From positions 248,001 to 312,000 of the forward strand of contig NZ_SDWS01000004.1 of NCBI RefSeq assembly GCF_004137245.1: a DNA stretch of 64,000 nucleotides, given 5' to 3'. Below the pieces are notes generated by a model. That model saw only the letters and a list, made by a program, of their open reading frames with translations, was not told where the DNA came from and ran no database searches. Every line of letters begins with the position of its first letter. Position 1 is the stretch's first letter. Below, piece by piece: positions 51,854 to 60,384 of this stretch. The position numbers were made by a program, and so were the translations under genes. Source of the stretch: Nocardioides glacieisoli (GTDB lineage: Bacteria; Actinomycetota; Actinomycetes; Propionibacteriales; Nocardioidaceae).

Positions 51854-52870
51854 TCACGCCGCCGGATCGGACGTCCGGCACGAGGACGAGCCGAGCCGTG
51901 GACGCAGCTCCTCCCAGAGGTCGGGCGAGGTCGCCGAGTCGAGCAGCTGGGCGACCAGCGACGCGAGCGAGTGCGTCGGATCGGCCTCGCGGCACCGGTC
52001 GACCGCGCACCAGGCGAGGGCGCCGTCGCCGACGAGCCAGGCGACGAACGCCAGCACCGCCGCCGGCCCCGCGACGTGGCTCGTCGGCAGGCGCCGTACG
52101 GCGTCCGACCACAGGTCGACGGCCCGTCGGGCGTCGGCGCGATCGAGCCACGTCCACGCCTCGTCGCGCAGGTCACCTCGCGGGAGCGACACCGCGACGG
52201 CTGCCAGCTCCGTCGGCGTGAAGGTCGACCCCGCCGTGCCCTGGTGGCCGCGCACCAACGTCGCCAGGCACCCGGTCGGCAGGGCGGTCGCCCCTGCGAG
52301 GAGGGGCTCGAGGGTGCGGGCCGCGTCGTGGTCCTGGTCGATGGTCGCGCGCAGCGCCTCGCGGCTGGCGTGGGTGACCCGGCCGTCGAAGACGCCCTGG
52401 GCGGTGAAGGCGTGCTCGGCGAGCACGAACGGCACCCCCCGGTAGGCGGCGAGCGGCGCGCCGGGGAGGACGGCGTACCAGTGGTCGTCGTGGACGCGCA
52501 GCACCTCGCGCACGCTGATGCCCGCGGCGGTGAGCTCCTCGTGGAGCGCCCACGCGGCCTCGTCGGCGACGGTCGTGTCGTCGTCGTAGACCATCACGAC
52601 CACCTCGCGGACGCCGTTGCTGCGCGCGGGTCGCAGCAGCGCCTCGACCACGTCGTCGACGTCGTCAGGGTCGTGGGGCAGGTCGACGCGGGCGTGCATG
52701 CCGCCCGGGGAGCCGACGCTGATCATCACCACCGACCGCTCGGGCACGAACCCGAGGGCCAGCGGGACGAAGGCAGCGAGGTCGTCGGGGGTGCGTGCCC
52801 GGAGCCGGGTCGCGGGAGCAGCGGTGGTCGAGGTGGGTTCGGGTGAGCGTCGGGGTGAGGTGGAGTCCAT
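51854..52870 (-). CDS. DUF4192 family protein
   Basis: A 338-residue protein of the actinobacterial DUF4192 family, function unknown. It has LRARTPDDLAAFVPLALGFV, VVMVYDDDTTVADEAAWALH and VLRVHDDHWYAVLPGAPLAA, with a C-terminal TPR-like part (WTWLDRADARRAVDLWSDAV, AVLAFVAWLVGDGALAWCAV). The ATG at 52870 is chosen over GTG/ATG further up because it gives a shorter, family-like N-terminus, although no strong ribosome-binding site precedes it. It diverges from the polymerase IV gene. Confidence 0.82.
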   Translation of the reverse strand: MDSTSPRRSPEPTSTTAAPATRLRARTPDDLAAFVPLALGFVPERSVVMISVGSPGGMHARVDLPHDPDDVDDVVEALLRPARSNGVREVVVMVYDDDTTVADEAAWALHEELTAAGISVREVLRVHDDHWYAVLPGAPLAAYRGVPFVLAEHAFTAQGVFDGRVTHASREALRATIDQDHDAARTLEPLLAGATALPTGCLATLVRGHQGTAGSTFTPTELAAVAVSLPRGDLRDEAWTWLDRADARRAVDLWSDAVRRLPTSHVAGPAAVLAFVAWLVGDGALAWCAVDRCREADPTHSLASLVAQLLDSATSPDLWEELRPRLGSSSCRTSDPAA

Positions 52871-53020
52871 GACGAGGACGCTTCCCGCGGCCACCGACGT
52901 CCCACGCCCCTAGCGCCGACCCCCTGTGGAGAAGCCGCTCCCCACGCGACCTGTGGACGCTTGATGGCCCGTTCGTCGGCCCGCAACGGCACGCGACCGT
53001 CCGACTGAGAGGATGGAGCG

Positions 53021-54322
53021 GTGCGTGCGACCGCGTCGATCCTCCACCTCGACCTGGACGCCTTCTTCGCCGCCGTCGAGCAGCGCGACAAGCCGTCACT
53101 GCGGGGCAAGCCGGTCATCGTCGGGGGAACCGGGGGTCGCGGCGTGGTGTCCACCGCGTCGTACGAAGCCAGGAAGTTCGGCGTCGGGTCGGCGATGTCG
53201 GGCCGGGAGGCGCGGGCCCGGTGCCCGCACGCGGCCTTCCTGAGCGGCCGGTTCCACGCCTACCGCGAGACGAGCAAGCTGGTGATGCAGGCGCTGCGCG
53301 ACCTGTCCCCGCTCGTCGAGCCGCTCTCGCTCGACGAGGCCTTCGTCGACCTGGCGGCCGCCGGGCTGGACGACCTCGACGTCGCGACGGTGACCGAGGT
53401 CGGGACGGAGCTGCGCCGCCGGGTGCACGAGGTCACGGGCGGACTCACCGCGACCGTCGGGATCGCCTCGTCCAAGTTCCTCGCCAAGGTCGCGAGCGAG
53501 CTCGACAAGCCCGACGGGATGACGGTCGTGCCGCCGGGCAGCGAGCTCGAGCTGCTGCGGCCGATGGACGTCAAGGTGATCCCCGGCGTCGGCCCGGCGA
53601 CCAGGGAACGGCTCCGCCGGGCCGGGATCCACACCATCGCCGAGCTTGAGCTGGTCAGCGAGGACGAGCTCGTCAGCCTGCTGGGCCAGGCACAGGGGCA
53701 CGGGTTGTGGCGGCTCGCCCGCGCGCAGGACTCCCGCCCCGTCGTCGCCGAGCGCGAGGCGAAGTCGATCAGCGTCGAGGGCACCTACGACGCCGACCTC
53801 AACGACCGCAAGCTGATGGCGGGCCTGCTCACCCGCCAGGCCAAGGAGGTCGGCACCCGGATGCGCAAGAACGGCTTCTCCGGGCGCACCGTGTCGATCA
53901 AGGTGCGGCTGCACGACTTCACGACCCTGAGCCGCTCCAGCACGCTGTCCAGCCCCACCGACGACGGCACCACGATCGCCCGGATCGCCCGCGCGCTCCT
54001 CGGCGACCTCGACACCACCGGCGGCGTCCGCCTCCTCGGCGTCGGCGTCTCGGGGCTGGCGGACTGGGTGCAGGAGGACCTCTTCGGCGACGCACCTGAC
54101 GAGGAGGAGGTGGAGGTCACCCTCCCCGAGCCGCCGCGCCGCTCCTGGCCGCCCGGCGCCGATGTCGTGCACGACGAGATGGGGCCGGGCTGGGTGTGGG
54201 GGTCGGGGTCCGGCGTGGTCACCGTCCGCTTCGAGACCGCCGAGACGCCACCCGGACCGGTTCGCAGCTTCCGGATGGACGACCCTGCCCTCCACCGCTG
54301 GGAGCCTCCGCCGGAGGAGTAA
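53021..54322 (+). CDS. dinB: DNA polymerase IV
   Basis: A 433-residue Y-family polymerase. The catalytic metal sites are ILHLDLDAFFAAVEQRDKPS at the N-terminus and LSLDEAFVDLAA near 103. A finger/thumb region with two helix-hairpin-helices (VIPGVGPATRERLRRAGI) and a little-finger domain follow. The usual C-terminal beta-clamp motif may be WVQEDLFGD at about 348-356 (QxxLF type), so clamp binding is plausible. The last 70 residues are an extra Pro/Asp-rich extension beyond the clamp motif. The GTG start at 53021 is preceded by GGATGGAG. No clear LexA box was seen. Confidence 0.93.
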   Translation: MRATASILHLDLDAFFAAVEQRDKPSLRGKPVIVGGTGGRGVVSTASYEARKFGVGSAMSGREARARCPHAAFLSGRFHAYRETSKLVMQALRDLSPLVEPLSLDEAFVDLAAAGLDDLDVATVTEVGTELRRRVHEVTGGLTATVGIASSKFLAKVASELDKPDGMTVVPPGSELELLRPMDVKVIPGVGPATRERLRRAGIHTIAELELVSEDELVSLLGQAQGHGLWRLARAQDSRPVVAEREAKSISVEGTYDADLNDRKLMAGLLTRQAKEVGTRMRKNGFSGRTVSIKVRLHDFTTLSRSSTLSSPTDDGTTIARIARALLGDLDTTGGVRLLGVGVSGLADWVQEDLFGDAPDEEEVEVTLPEPPRRSWPPGADVVHDEMGPGWVWGSGSGVVTVRFETAETPPGPVRSFRMDDPALHRWEPPPEE

Positions 54323-54431
54323 GCCTCAGGTCGTCTGCAGCACCACGGGCCCCCGGACGACACCCGTTGTTCACTGGGCCCGACTTGCACCGCGCCCGGT
54401 CGAGCGGGCAGCCTAGCGGCGCAAATGTGGT

Positions 54432-54468
54432 GAGGGGCTCCAGATGGTATGAGCATCAGGAGCCCCTC
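54432..54468 (+). terminator. hairpin terminator downstream of dinB
   Basis: GAGGGGCTCC (54432-54441) pairs with GGAGCCCCTC (54459-54468), and the stem continues after one mismatched A pair through GATG/CATC. It lies about 110 bases after the dinB stop. Confidence 0.7.
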
Positions 54469-54916
54469 GGTTTGCCCGGGATGGTGACGTCCGAGCCACC
54501 GCACCGGCGTCCGGCTCCCACAGTCCCCGTCACCGGGCCTGCGCGGCGAGCAAGTCGCCGGGTGGAGCTGTTCTTCCGATCCGATCCCCGGCCCCGCCGA
54601 AGCGGTTCCGGTAGGGAGAGTTCTATGTCCCCCGGGGATCTGGCCGCAAGGGTTTCGTCGACAAACTTCGGGTCCCACAGGGTTCCCCACAGAAGTCGTG
54701 CCGTGCTCCACAGGCAACGCGTCGTTCGTGCACAGGTTCTCCACCGACACGACCAGGGCGCCGAGGTCCACCCCTCGGACCATGCCTGCATGCCCCCACC
54801 GCTTGAGGGGAACCCCCTGAGAAGTCCCTGAGAGTTGGCGGATCGTGCAACTCCTCGGGTCACTGGCTCGTCATGGCAGGTGAAGGCACCGAAATCCGCC
54901 AACTGAAATCCGCAAG
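54469..54916. other. long noncoding region before the SigB-like gene
   Basis: About 450 bases with no plausible gene. It contains several CCACAG/CACAGG tetramer-like repeats at 54684-54750 and palindromic GC-rich stretches. It probably holds promoters or a structured leader for the sigma factor; nothing decisive was recognised. Confidence 0.4.
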
Positions 54917-54942
54917 GGAATCTCGCAACGGACACGGGTGTT
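54917..54942 (+). promoter_or_regulatory. SigR/SigH-type promoter for the SigB-like sigma gene
   Basis: GGAAT (54917-54921), 18 bases, GTT (54940-54942) match the thiol-stress promoter pattern, about 50 bases before the start codon. In mycobacteria sigB is transcribed by SigE/SigH, so the location is biologically sensible. Pattern evidence only. Confidence 0.55.
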
Positions 54943-54992
54943 GGACCAGATGTGCGACACGGGGTGATCGCACGAGAAGCAGGAGGACGGAC

Positions 54993-55955
54993 ATGAGCAC
55001 TGCACAGGCCAAGCGCACCAGCACCACCCGTGAGATCGAGGGCCGCGACAGCGTCGGGCTCTACCTGGACGAGATCGCCCGCACCCCGCTGCTCGACGCC
55101 GAGACCGAGGTCGAGCTCTCCAAGACCATCGAGGCAGGCCTGCTGGCCCAGCACCTGCTCGACACCGGCCGCATCGGCCGCCGCAAGGGCGGTGCTCCGA
55201 TGACCGCCAACGAGGAGGAGCTCGAGTGGCTCGCCGAGCAGGGTCGGCTCGCCGTCGACCGGTTCATCGAGGCCAACCTCCGGCTCGTGGTGTCCATCGC
55301 CCGCAAGTACGGCCGCTCCCAGATGCCGATGCTCGACCTGATCCAGGAGGGCAACACCGGCCTGATCCGTGCGGTCGAGAAGTTCGACTACACCAAGGGC
55401 TACAAGTTCTCGACCTACGCCACGTGGTGGGTCCGGCAGGCGATCACGCGCGGCATCGCGCAGCAGGCCCGCGTCGTACGCCTCCCCGTGCACGTGGTCG
55501 AGGAGCTCAACCAGGTCGGCAGCGCGCGTCGCACGCTCGAGCGCCAGCTCGGCCGCGATCCGGAGCCGCACGAGATCGCCACCGAGCTCGGCATGGACAT
55601 CGACCGGGTCCTCGACCTGATGAGCTGGGGCCGCGAGCACGTCTCGCTGGACACCCCGGTCGACGAGGACGGCGACACCTCGCTGGGTGACCTGATGGCC
55701 CAGGAGACCGCTCCCGGTCCGGACCTCAACTTCCTCGACGCCGAGGCCAAGCAGCGGCTCGAGGACCTGGTCGGGATCCTCGACCCGCGGTCCGCCGACA
55801 TCGTCCGGGCCCGCTACGGCCTGGCCGACGGCCGCCAGCACAAGCTCGCCGACATCGGTGCCCGCCACGGCATCTCCGCCGAGCGGGTCCGCCAGCTCGA
55901 GCGGGAGGCCCTCCAAAAGCTGCGCCGCGCCGGAGACCCCGACCTCGCAGCCTGA
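54993..55955 (+). CDS. sigB: RNA polymerase sigma factor, group 2 (SigB-like)
   Basis: A 320-residue sigma factor without the long N-terminal domain of SigA. Region 1.2 is DSVGLYLDEIARTPLLDAETEVELSKTIEAGL split across about residues 24-55. Region 2 contains [20 protein letters not shown] and [20 protein letters not shown], and region 4 ends with AERVRQLEREALQKLRRAG. The promoter-recognition regions closely match SigA's, as for mycobacterial SigB and streptomycete HrdA/C/D. The ATG at 54993 has AGGAGG six bases away. A thiol-stress promoter-like site lies upstream. It probably serves stress and stationary phase. Confidence 0.92.
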   Translation: MSTAQAKRTSTTREIEGRDSVGLYLDEIARTPLLDAETEVELSKTIEAGLLAQHLLDTGRIGRRKGGAPMTANEEELEWLAEQGRLAVDRFIEANLRLVVSIARKYGRSQMPMLDLIQEGNTGLIRAVEKFDYTKGYKFSTYATWWVRQAITRGIAQQARVVRLPVHVVEELNQVGSARRTLERQLGRDPEPHEIATELGMDIDRVLDLMSWGREHVSLDTPVDEDGDTSLGDLMAQETAPGPDLNFLDAEAKQRLEDLVGILDPRSADIVRARYGLADGRQHKLADIGARHGISAERVRQLEREALQKLRRAGDPDLAA

Positions 55956-56068
55956 TAGCACGCACCTGGCAGCGTTCTCGGCGCTCGACGACCCGCTCCG
56001 CTCCAAGGTCGCCTTCGCTTCTCGGCCTTGCCAGGCACGCACTCTCAGGCCGCGACCAGCCTGATTGA

Positions 56069-57388
56069 TCAGTACGCCGCGGACTCCAGGTCCGCGCTCG
56101 CGGCCCGTGCCTTCTCGACCACGTCAGGGGGCACGGGCCGTTCTGCTGCCAGCCGGGCCTGCCACATCTGGACGGCGACGACGCGGGCGGCGGCCTCCTC
56201 GACGCGCTCGCGGGAGACGGCGCCCGACGTGATCGCGTCCACCACGATCTGGTGGGTGACTGCGGTGTCGACCGGCATCAGCAGCAGGTCGGCGCCGGCC
56301 TCGAGCGCCTGCAGTGCCGGGGTCGGCCGTCCACCGACCGCGCCCATGCCGAGGGAGTCGGTGATCGTCACGCCCTCGAAGCCGAGGTCGTCGCGGAGCA
56401 GGTCGTACACCTCGGGTGCCATGCTCGCGGGCACGTCGGGGGCGATCGAGGTCAGGTCGAGGTGGCTCATCATCACGGCGGGCGCTGCGTTGACGATCGC
56501 CGAGGCGAAGGGCGGCAGGTCGTGCGCCTCGATCTCGGCGAGCGTCGAGCCGACGACCGGCAGCGTGTCGTGGCTGTCGCTGGTGGCGGTGCCGTGGCCC
56601 GGGAAGTGCTTGACGGTCGAGACGATGCCCGCGTCGTCGTAGCCCTTGATCGCCGCGCCGATCGCCGCGGCGGCGACGTTCGGGTCCTCGGACGGCGACC
56701 GTGCGCCGATGGTGGGGTCGGCCGCACCGATGGTGACGTCGGCGACCGGCGCGAAGACCCAGGTGAAGCCGAGGCCGCGCAGCTCGAGCCCGGTCGTCAG
56801 GGCCGCCTCGCGGATCACCCGTCGGCCGAGGCGGGGGTCGGCCTGGATCGCGAGGCCGGCGGTCTGGAAGTGCGGGAACTCGGTGGCGATGCCGCGCAGG
56901 TGGGAGACGTAGCCGCCCTCCTGGTCGACGCCGATCACCGGGGGGAAGTCGCGACCGTCCGCGGCGGCCGCGTCGGCCAGTGCGGAGGTCATGGCAAGCA
57001 CCTGGTCGCGGTCCACGACATTGGCGGTGGTGACCGAGACGCCGGCGAGGTGCAGGTCGCGCACCATCGCTGCCGGCTCGGCGGGGTCGCTGCCGTGGAA
57101 GCGCCCGACGATCACGCCGCCGGCGAGCTGCTCGGGCGTCCAGCCGCTGACGAGCTCCTGCGCCTCCTCGAGCTCGCCGATCGTCGGCCCCCACGAGGTC
57201 GGGGTGTCAGGGTCCTCGGGCGTCTCCGAGGCTGTCGGCGTCTCCGCAGGAGCAGTGGACTCCGACGGGGTCGCCGTCGAGGTCGCGGGCGAGGCGTCAC
57301 CGGAGGGTTCCGCCCCGAGGCCGGCGCAGCCGCTGACCAGCAGGGCTCCGGCGGCGATCACGGCCAGGCGGGGACGGATCGAGGACAC
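56069..57388 (-). CDS. glycoside hydrolase family 3 lipoprotein (NagZ-like)
   Basis: A 439-residue exported lipoprotein. The signal peptide ends in lipobox VSGC near residue 21, and a Thr/Pro-rich linker (about 25-65) precedes a family 3 hydrolase barrel. Typical NagZ motifs are VIGVDQEGGYVSHLRG near 147, IVSTVKHFPGHGTATSDSHDTLP near 245 with the catalytic His/Asp dipeptide region, and VTITDSLGMGAV near 335 with the nucleophile Asp. It should cleave beta-N-acetylglucosamine, probably from peptidoglycan at the cell surface. The GTG at 57388 has only a weak ribosome-binding site. Confidence 0.88.
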   Translation of the reverse strand: MSSIRPRLAVIAAGALLVSGCAGLGAEPSGDASPATSTATPSESTAPAETPTASETPEDPDTPTSWGPTIGELEEAQELVSGWTPEQLAGGVIVGRFHGSDPAEPAAMVRDLHLAGVSVTTANVVDRDQVLAMTSALADAAAADGRDFPPVIGVDQEGGYVSHLRGIATEFPHFQTAGLAIQADPRLGRRVIREAALTTGLELRGLGFTWVFAPVADVTIGAADPTIGARSPSEDPNVAAAAIGAAIKGYDDAGIVSTVKHFPGHGTATSDSHDTLPVVGSTLAEIEAHDLPPFASAIVNAAPAVMMSHLDLTSIAPDVPASMAPEVYDLLRDDLGFEGVTITDSLGMGAVGGRPTPALQALEAGADLLLMPVDTAVTHQIVVDAITSGAVSRERVEEAAARVVAVQMWQARLAAERPVPPDVVEKARAASADLESAAY

Positions 57389-57429
57389 GTCCGGGACGTT
57401 ACCGGCCGCACCCCGGCGAGGAAGAAACG

Positions 57430-58026
57430 TCAGGCGCGCGCCGCGAGGACGGCGTAGATCTCCTCCACGCGGGCACGGAGGTCGGAGAGGGTCCCGGTGT
57501 TCTCGATCACGTGGGTGGCGATGGCCAGCCGGTCCTCCCGCGTCGCCTGGGCAGCGATCCGGGACTCGGCGTCCTCGCGGGTCCACCCGCGGTCCTCCAC
57601 CATCCGGGAGACCTGCAGGTCGGCCGGCGCATCCACCACGATCACCTCGTCGAACGACCCGGCGCGTCCGACCTCGGCGAGCAGCGGGATGTCGTGCACG
57701 ACGACGGCGTGGTCGCCCGCCTCTGCCTCGAGCTCGGCGCTCCGGGCGTGCACCAGCGGGTGGATGATCGCCTCGAGCCGCTTGCGTTCGGCCGCGTCAC
57801 CGAACACCAGCGCGCCCATGGCGGGCCGGTCGAGGTCCCCCTCGGACGTGAGCAGCTCCGGCCCGAACTCCGCGACCACCGCGTCGAGCCCGGGGGTGCC
57901 CCGCGCCACCACCTCGCGCGCAATCAGGTCGGCGTCGATCACGACCGCCCCCAGCTCGGCGAGGATCGCCGACACGCTGCTCTTGCCGGAGGCGATGCCG
58001 CCGGTCAGGCCCACACGAACGGTCAC
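57430..58026 (-). CDS. coaE: dephospho-CoA kinase
   Basis: A 198-residue P-loop kinase catalysing the last step of coenzyme A synthesis. The Walker A motif is GLTGGIASGKSSV at the N-terminus, followed by VIDADLIAREVV, and LEAIIHPLVHARSAELE and VVHDIPLLAEVG carry the lid and substrate residues. It is a monodomain form, without the C-terminal GrpB extension present in some actinobacteria. GTG 58026 overlaps the marR stop by four bases, so the two are co-transcribed. Confidence 0.92.
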   Translation of the reverse strand: MTVRVGLTGGIASGKSSVSAILAELGAVVIDADLIAREVVARGTPGLDAVVAEFGPELLTSEGDLDRPAMGALVFGDAAERKRLEAIIHPLVHARSAELEAEAGDHAVVVHDIPLLAEVGRAGSFDEVIVVDAPADLQVSRMVEDRGWTREDAESRIAAQATREDRLAIATHVIENTGTLSDLRARVEEIYAVLAARA

Positions 58027-58442
58027 TGGCGCTCCCCCACGACGACGGTCAGGATCTCGTGGAGCGTACGACGCTGCGCATCCGTGAGCACGTCCAGCAC
58101 CCGCTCCGACGCGAGACGTCGTACTCCCTCGATCCGCTCGACCAGCTCGCGACCGTCAGTGGTGAGACTCAGCACGGTCGCCCGGCGGTCGCTCGGGTCG
58201 GCCGCTCGCGAGACCCACCCGCGCGCCTCCAGCCCGTCGACCACGTCGGTGGCCGAGCGCGGAGCGATCCGCAGCTCGTCGGCGAGGGCCGAGGGCCGCA
58301 TCCCCTCGTCGCGTGACGACAGCACCCGCAGGGCCCGGGCCTGGGAGGGCGTGACGTCCCATTCGGCGAGCGACTCCGCGTGCTCGCGCCGCACGCGCCG
58401 CGCCAGCGCCATCACCAGGTCGCCGGTCGGGTGCTCGGCCAC
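58023..58442 (-). CDS. MarR family transcriptional regulator
   Basis: A 139-residue winged-helix protein of the MarR family: the wing and recognition helix are AEWDVTPSQARALRVLSSRD, RPSALADELRIAPRSATDVV and DGLEARGWVSRAADPSDRRA, which includes the DxRxx wing motif. MarR proteins usually repress a divergent exporter until a drug binds. This gene diverges from an ABC exporter, and the 87 bases between them contain three ACCTCA half-sites. GTG 58442 is the most upstream good start. Confidence 0.9.
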   Translation of the reverse strand: MAEHPTGDLVMALARRVRREHAESLAEWDVTPSQARALRVLSSRDEGMRPSALADELRIAPRSATDVVDGLEARGWVSRAADPSDRRATVLSLTTDGRELVERIEGVRRLASERVLDVLTDAQRRTLHEILTVVVGERQ

Positions 58443-58443
58443 G

Positions 58444-58469
58444 GGAATACCTCCGCTCGGTGTCGCGTT
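58444..58469 (+). promoter_or_regulatory. SigR/SigH-type promoter for the ABC exporter gene
   Basis: GGAAT (58444-58448), 18 bases, GTT (58467-58469). Transcription would begin near 58476, inside the MarR operator candidate, and read into the exporter gene at 58530. The site also overlaps the start of the marR gene on the other strand. Confidence 0.5.
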
Positions 58470-58472
58470 GCT

Positions 58473-58494
58473 ACCTCATAGTGAGGTTACCTCA
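58473..58494. promoter_or_regulatory. candidate MarR operator (three half-sites)
   Basis: ACCTCA-TAG-TGAGGT-T-ACCTCA: the first two half-sites form a palindrome (58473-58487) and the second and third another (58482-58494). The two overlapping palindromes share the central half-site. A dimeric repressor could occlude the exporter promoter here. Inferred from position and symmetry. Confidence 0.6.
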
Positions 58495-58529
58495 CATTCC
58501 ACTGCCTCCCAACGAGAGGAGCTGGTCGC

Positions 58530-60377
58530 ATGGCTGACCACTCGGACTCCCACACCGGAGATCGACGCTCGCGCGGCTCCCGCGCCGGCCGCCCCGATCC
58601 TGCCGACCTCCGCCAGCTGGCGGACTCCCCCGTGTCGCTGCGCCGCATCGCGCGGCTCTTCGCGCCGCACCGCGCCACCCTCGCCGTCGTCGTCGCACTC
58701 ATCGTGCTCAGCTCTGCCGTCGGCCTGGCCCAGCCGTTCCTCGTGCGCCACGTCATCGACGAGGCGCTCCCCCGCCAGGACGTACGACTCCTGCTGCTCC
58801 TCGTCGGCGCGATGCTCGGTGTCGCCGTCGCGACCGCCGTGATCGGCGTCGTCCAGACCTGGCTCTCGACCGCCGTGGGCCAGCGCGTGATGCACCGGCT
58901 ACGCAGCGACCTCTTCGCCCACCTCCAGCGCCAGTCGCTCGGCTTCTTCACCCGCACGCGCGGCGGTGAGGTGCAGTCGCGCCTGGTCAACGACATCGGC
59001 AGCATGCAGGGCGTCGTGACCCAGACCGCCACCTCGATCGCCGCCAACCTCACCGTCGTCGTCGGCACCGCCGTCGCGATGGTCGCCCTGAGCTGGCGCC
59101 TCGCGCTGCTCTCCCTCGTCGTGCTCCCGCCGGCCGTCCTCCTCACGCGCCAGGTCGCGCGGATGCGCCACCGGGTGACGGGCGAGCGCCAGCGCCGCCT
59201 CGCCGACCTGCACGTCCAGATCGAGGAGGGACTCTCGGTGAGCGGCGTGCTGCTCACCAAGACCCTCGGCGCCTCCCCGCGGCTCACCGCGAGGTTCGAG
59301 GAGACCTCGGCCGACCTCGTCGGCCTCGAGATCCGCTCGCGCCTGGCCGGCCGCTGGCGGATGGCGACGATGAACGTCGTCTTCGCAGCCGTCCCCGCCG
59401 CGATCTACCTCGCCGCCGGCTTCCCGGCGACGTCCGGCGGGATGACCATCGGCACGCTCGTCGCCTTCATCGCCCTCCAGGGCAACCTCTTTCGCCCGCT
59501 GATGGGCCTGCTCAACGTCGGCGTCGACCTCACCGCGTCGATGGCGCTCTTCAGCAGGATCTTCGAGTACTCCGACCTCCCCGTCGAGATCGACGAGCCC
59601 GCCACGCCGTCACGACTGTCCCGCGACGAAGCCGCGGGCGAGGTGCGGTTCGAGGCCGTCGGTTTCGCGTACGACGCCGGGCGGCCCGTGCTGTCCGGCA
59701 TCGACCTCCACGTCCCCGCGGGCAGCACGCTGGCACTGGTCGGCGAGACCGGCAGCGGCAAGTCGACGCTGGCCTCGCTGGTGCCGCGCCTGCACGACGC
59801 GACGACCGGCCGGGTCACCATCGACGGCGTGGACGTCCGCGACCTCGCCCTCACCGACCTGGCCGACCTCGTCGGCGTGGTCACCCAGGAGACGTACCTG
59901 ATGCACGCGAGCGTGCGCGACAACCTGCGCCACGCCCGGCCCGACGCCACCGACGAGCAGATCGAGCAGGCAGCCCGCGAGGCCCGCATCCACGACCTGA
60001 TCTCGTCGCTGCCCGAGGGCTACGACACGGTCGTCGGCTCCCGCGGCCACCGCTTCTCCGGCGGTGAGCAGCAGCGCCTGGCCATCGCCCGCACGCTCCT
60101 GCGCGACCCGGCCGTCCTCGTGCTCGACGAGGCGACGAGCGCCCTCGACAACGAGACCGAGCGGTCGATCCTCGCCACGCTCGACGACGTGACCCGCACC
60201 CGCACGACCATCACGATCGCGCACCGGCTGTCCACGGTGCGCAACGCGGACCGGATCGCGGTGCTGCACCGCGGCCGCGTCGTCGAGACCGGCACCCACG
60301 AGGAGCTGCTCCTCCTCGGTGGGCGGTACGCCGACCTGGTCCGCGGCGGGCTGCAGCGCGAGCGCGTCGCCGCGTGA
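58530..60377 (+). CDS. ABC transporter, fused permease and ATPase
   Basis: A 615-residue ABC half-transporter. The membrane domain (about 50-340) has six helices (FAPHRATLAVVVALIVLSSA and others). The nucleotide-binding domain shows Walker A GETGSGKST near 412, ABC signature FSGGEQQRLAIA near 508, Walker B VLVLDEATSAL near 527 and the H-loop IAHRLSTV near 563. It should dimerise as a type IV exporter of drugs or lipids. The MarR gene is divergent and probably controls it. A thiol-stress promoter-like site lies upstream. The N-terminus (about 1-25) is Ser/Arg-rich and disordered. Confidence 0.92.
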   Translation: MADHSDSHTGDRRSRGSRAGRPDPADLRQLADSPVSLRRIARLFAPHRATLAVVVALIVLSSAVGLAQPFLVRHVIDEALPRQDVRLLLLLVGAMLGVAVATAVIGVVQTWLSTAVGQRVMHRLRSDLFAHLQRQSLGFFTRTRGGEVQSRLVNDIGSMQGVVTQTATSIAANLTVVVGTAVAMVALSWRLALLSLVVLPPAVLLTRQVARMRHRVTGERQRRLADLHVQIEEGLSVSGVLLTKTLGASPRLTARFEETSADLVGLEIRSRLAGRWRMATMNVVFAAVPAAIYLAAGFPATSGGMTIGTLVAFIALQGNLFRPLMGLLNVGVDLTASMALFSRIFEYSDLPVEIDEPATPSRLSRDEAAGEVRFEAVGFAYDAGRPVLSGIDLHVPAGSTLALVGETGSGKSTLASLVPRLHDATTGRVTIDGVDVRDLALTDLADLVGVVTQETYLMHASVRDNLRHARPDATDEQIEQAAREARIHDLISSLPEGYDTVVGSRGHRFSGGEQQRLAIARTLLRDPAVLVLDEATSALDNETERSILATLDDVTRTRTTITIAHRLSTVRNADRIAVLHRGRVVETGTHEELLLLGGRYADLVRGGLQRERVAA

Positions 60378-60384
60378 GCGGACC

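Noticed and set aside
54684..54760. Cluster of CCACAG/CACAGG sequences resembling DnaA boxes
   Set aside because: None matches the full TTATCCACA-type consensus and no replication gene is nearby; the similarity is too weak.
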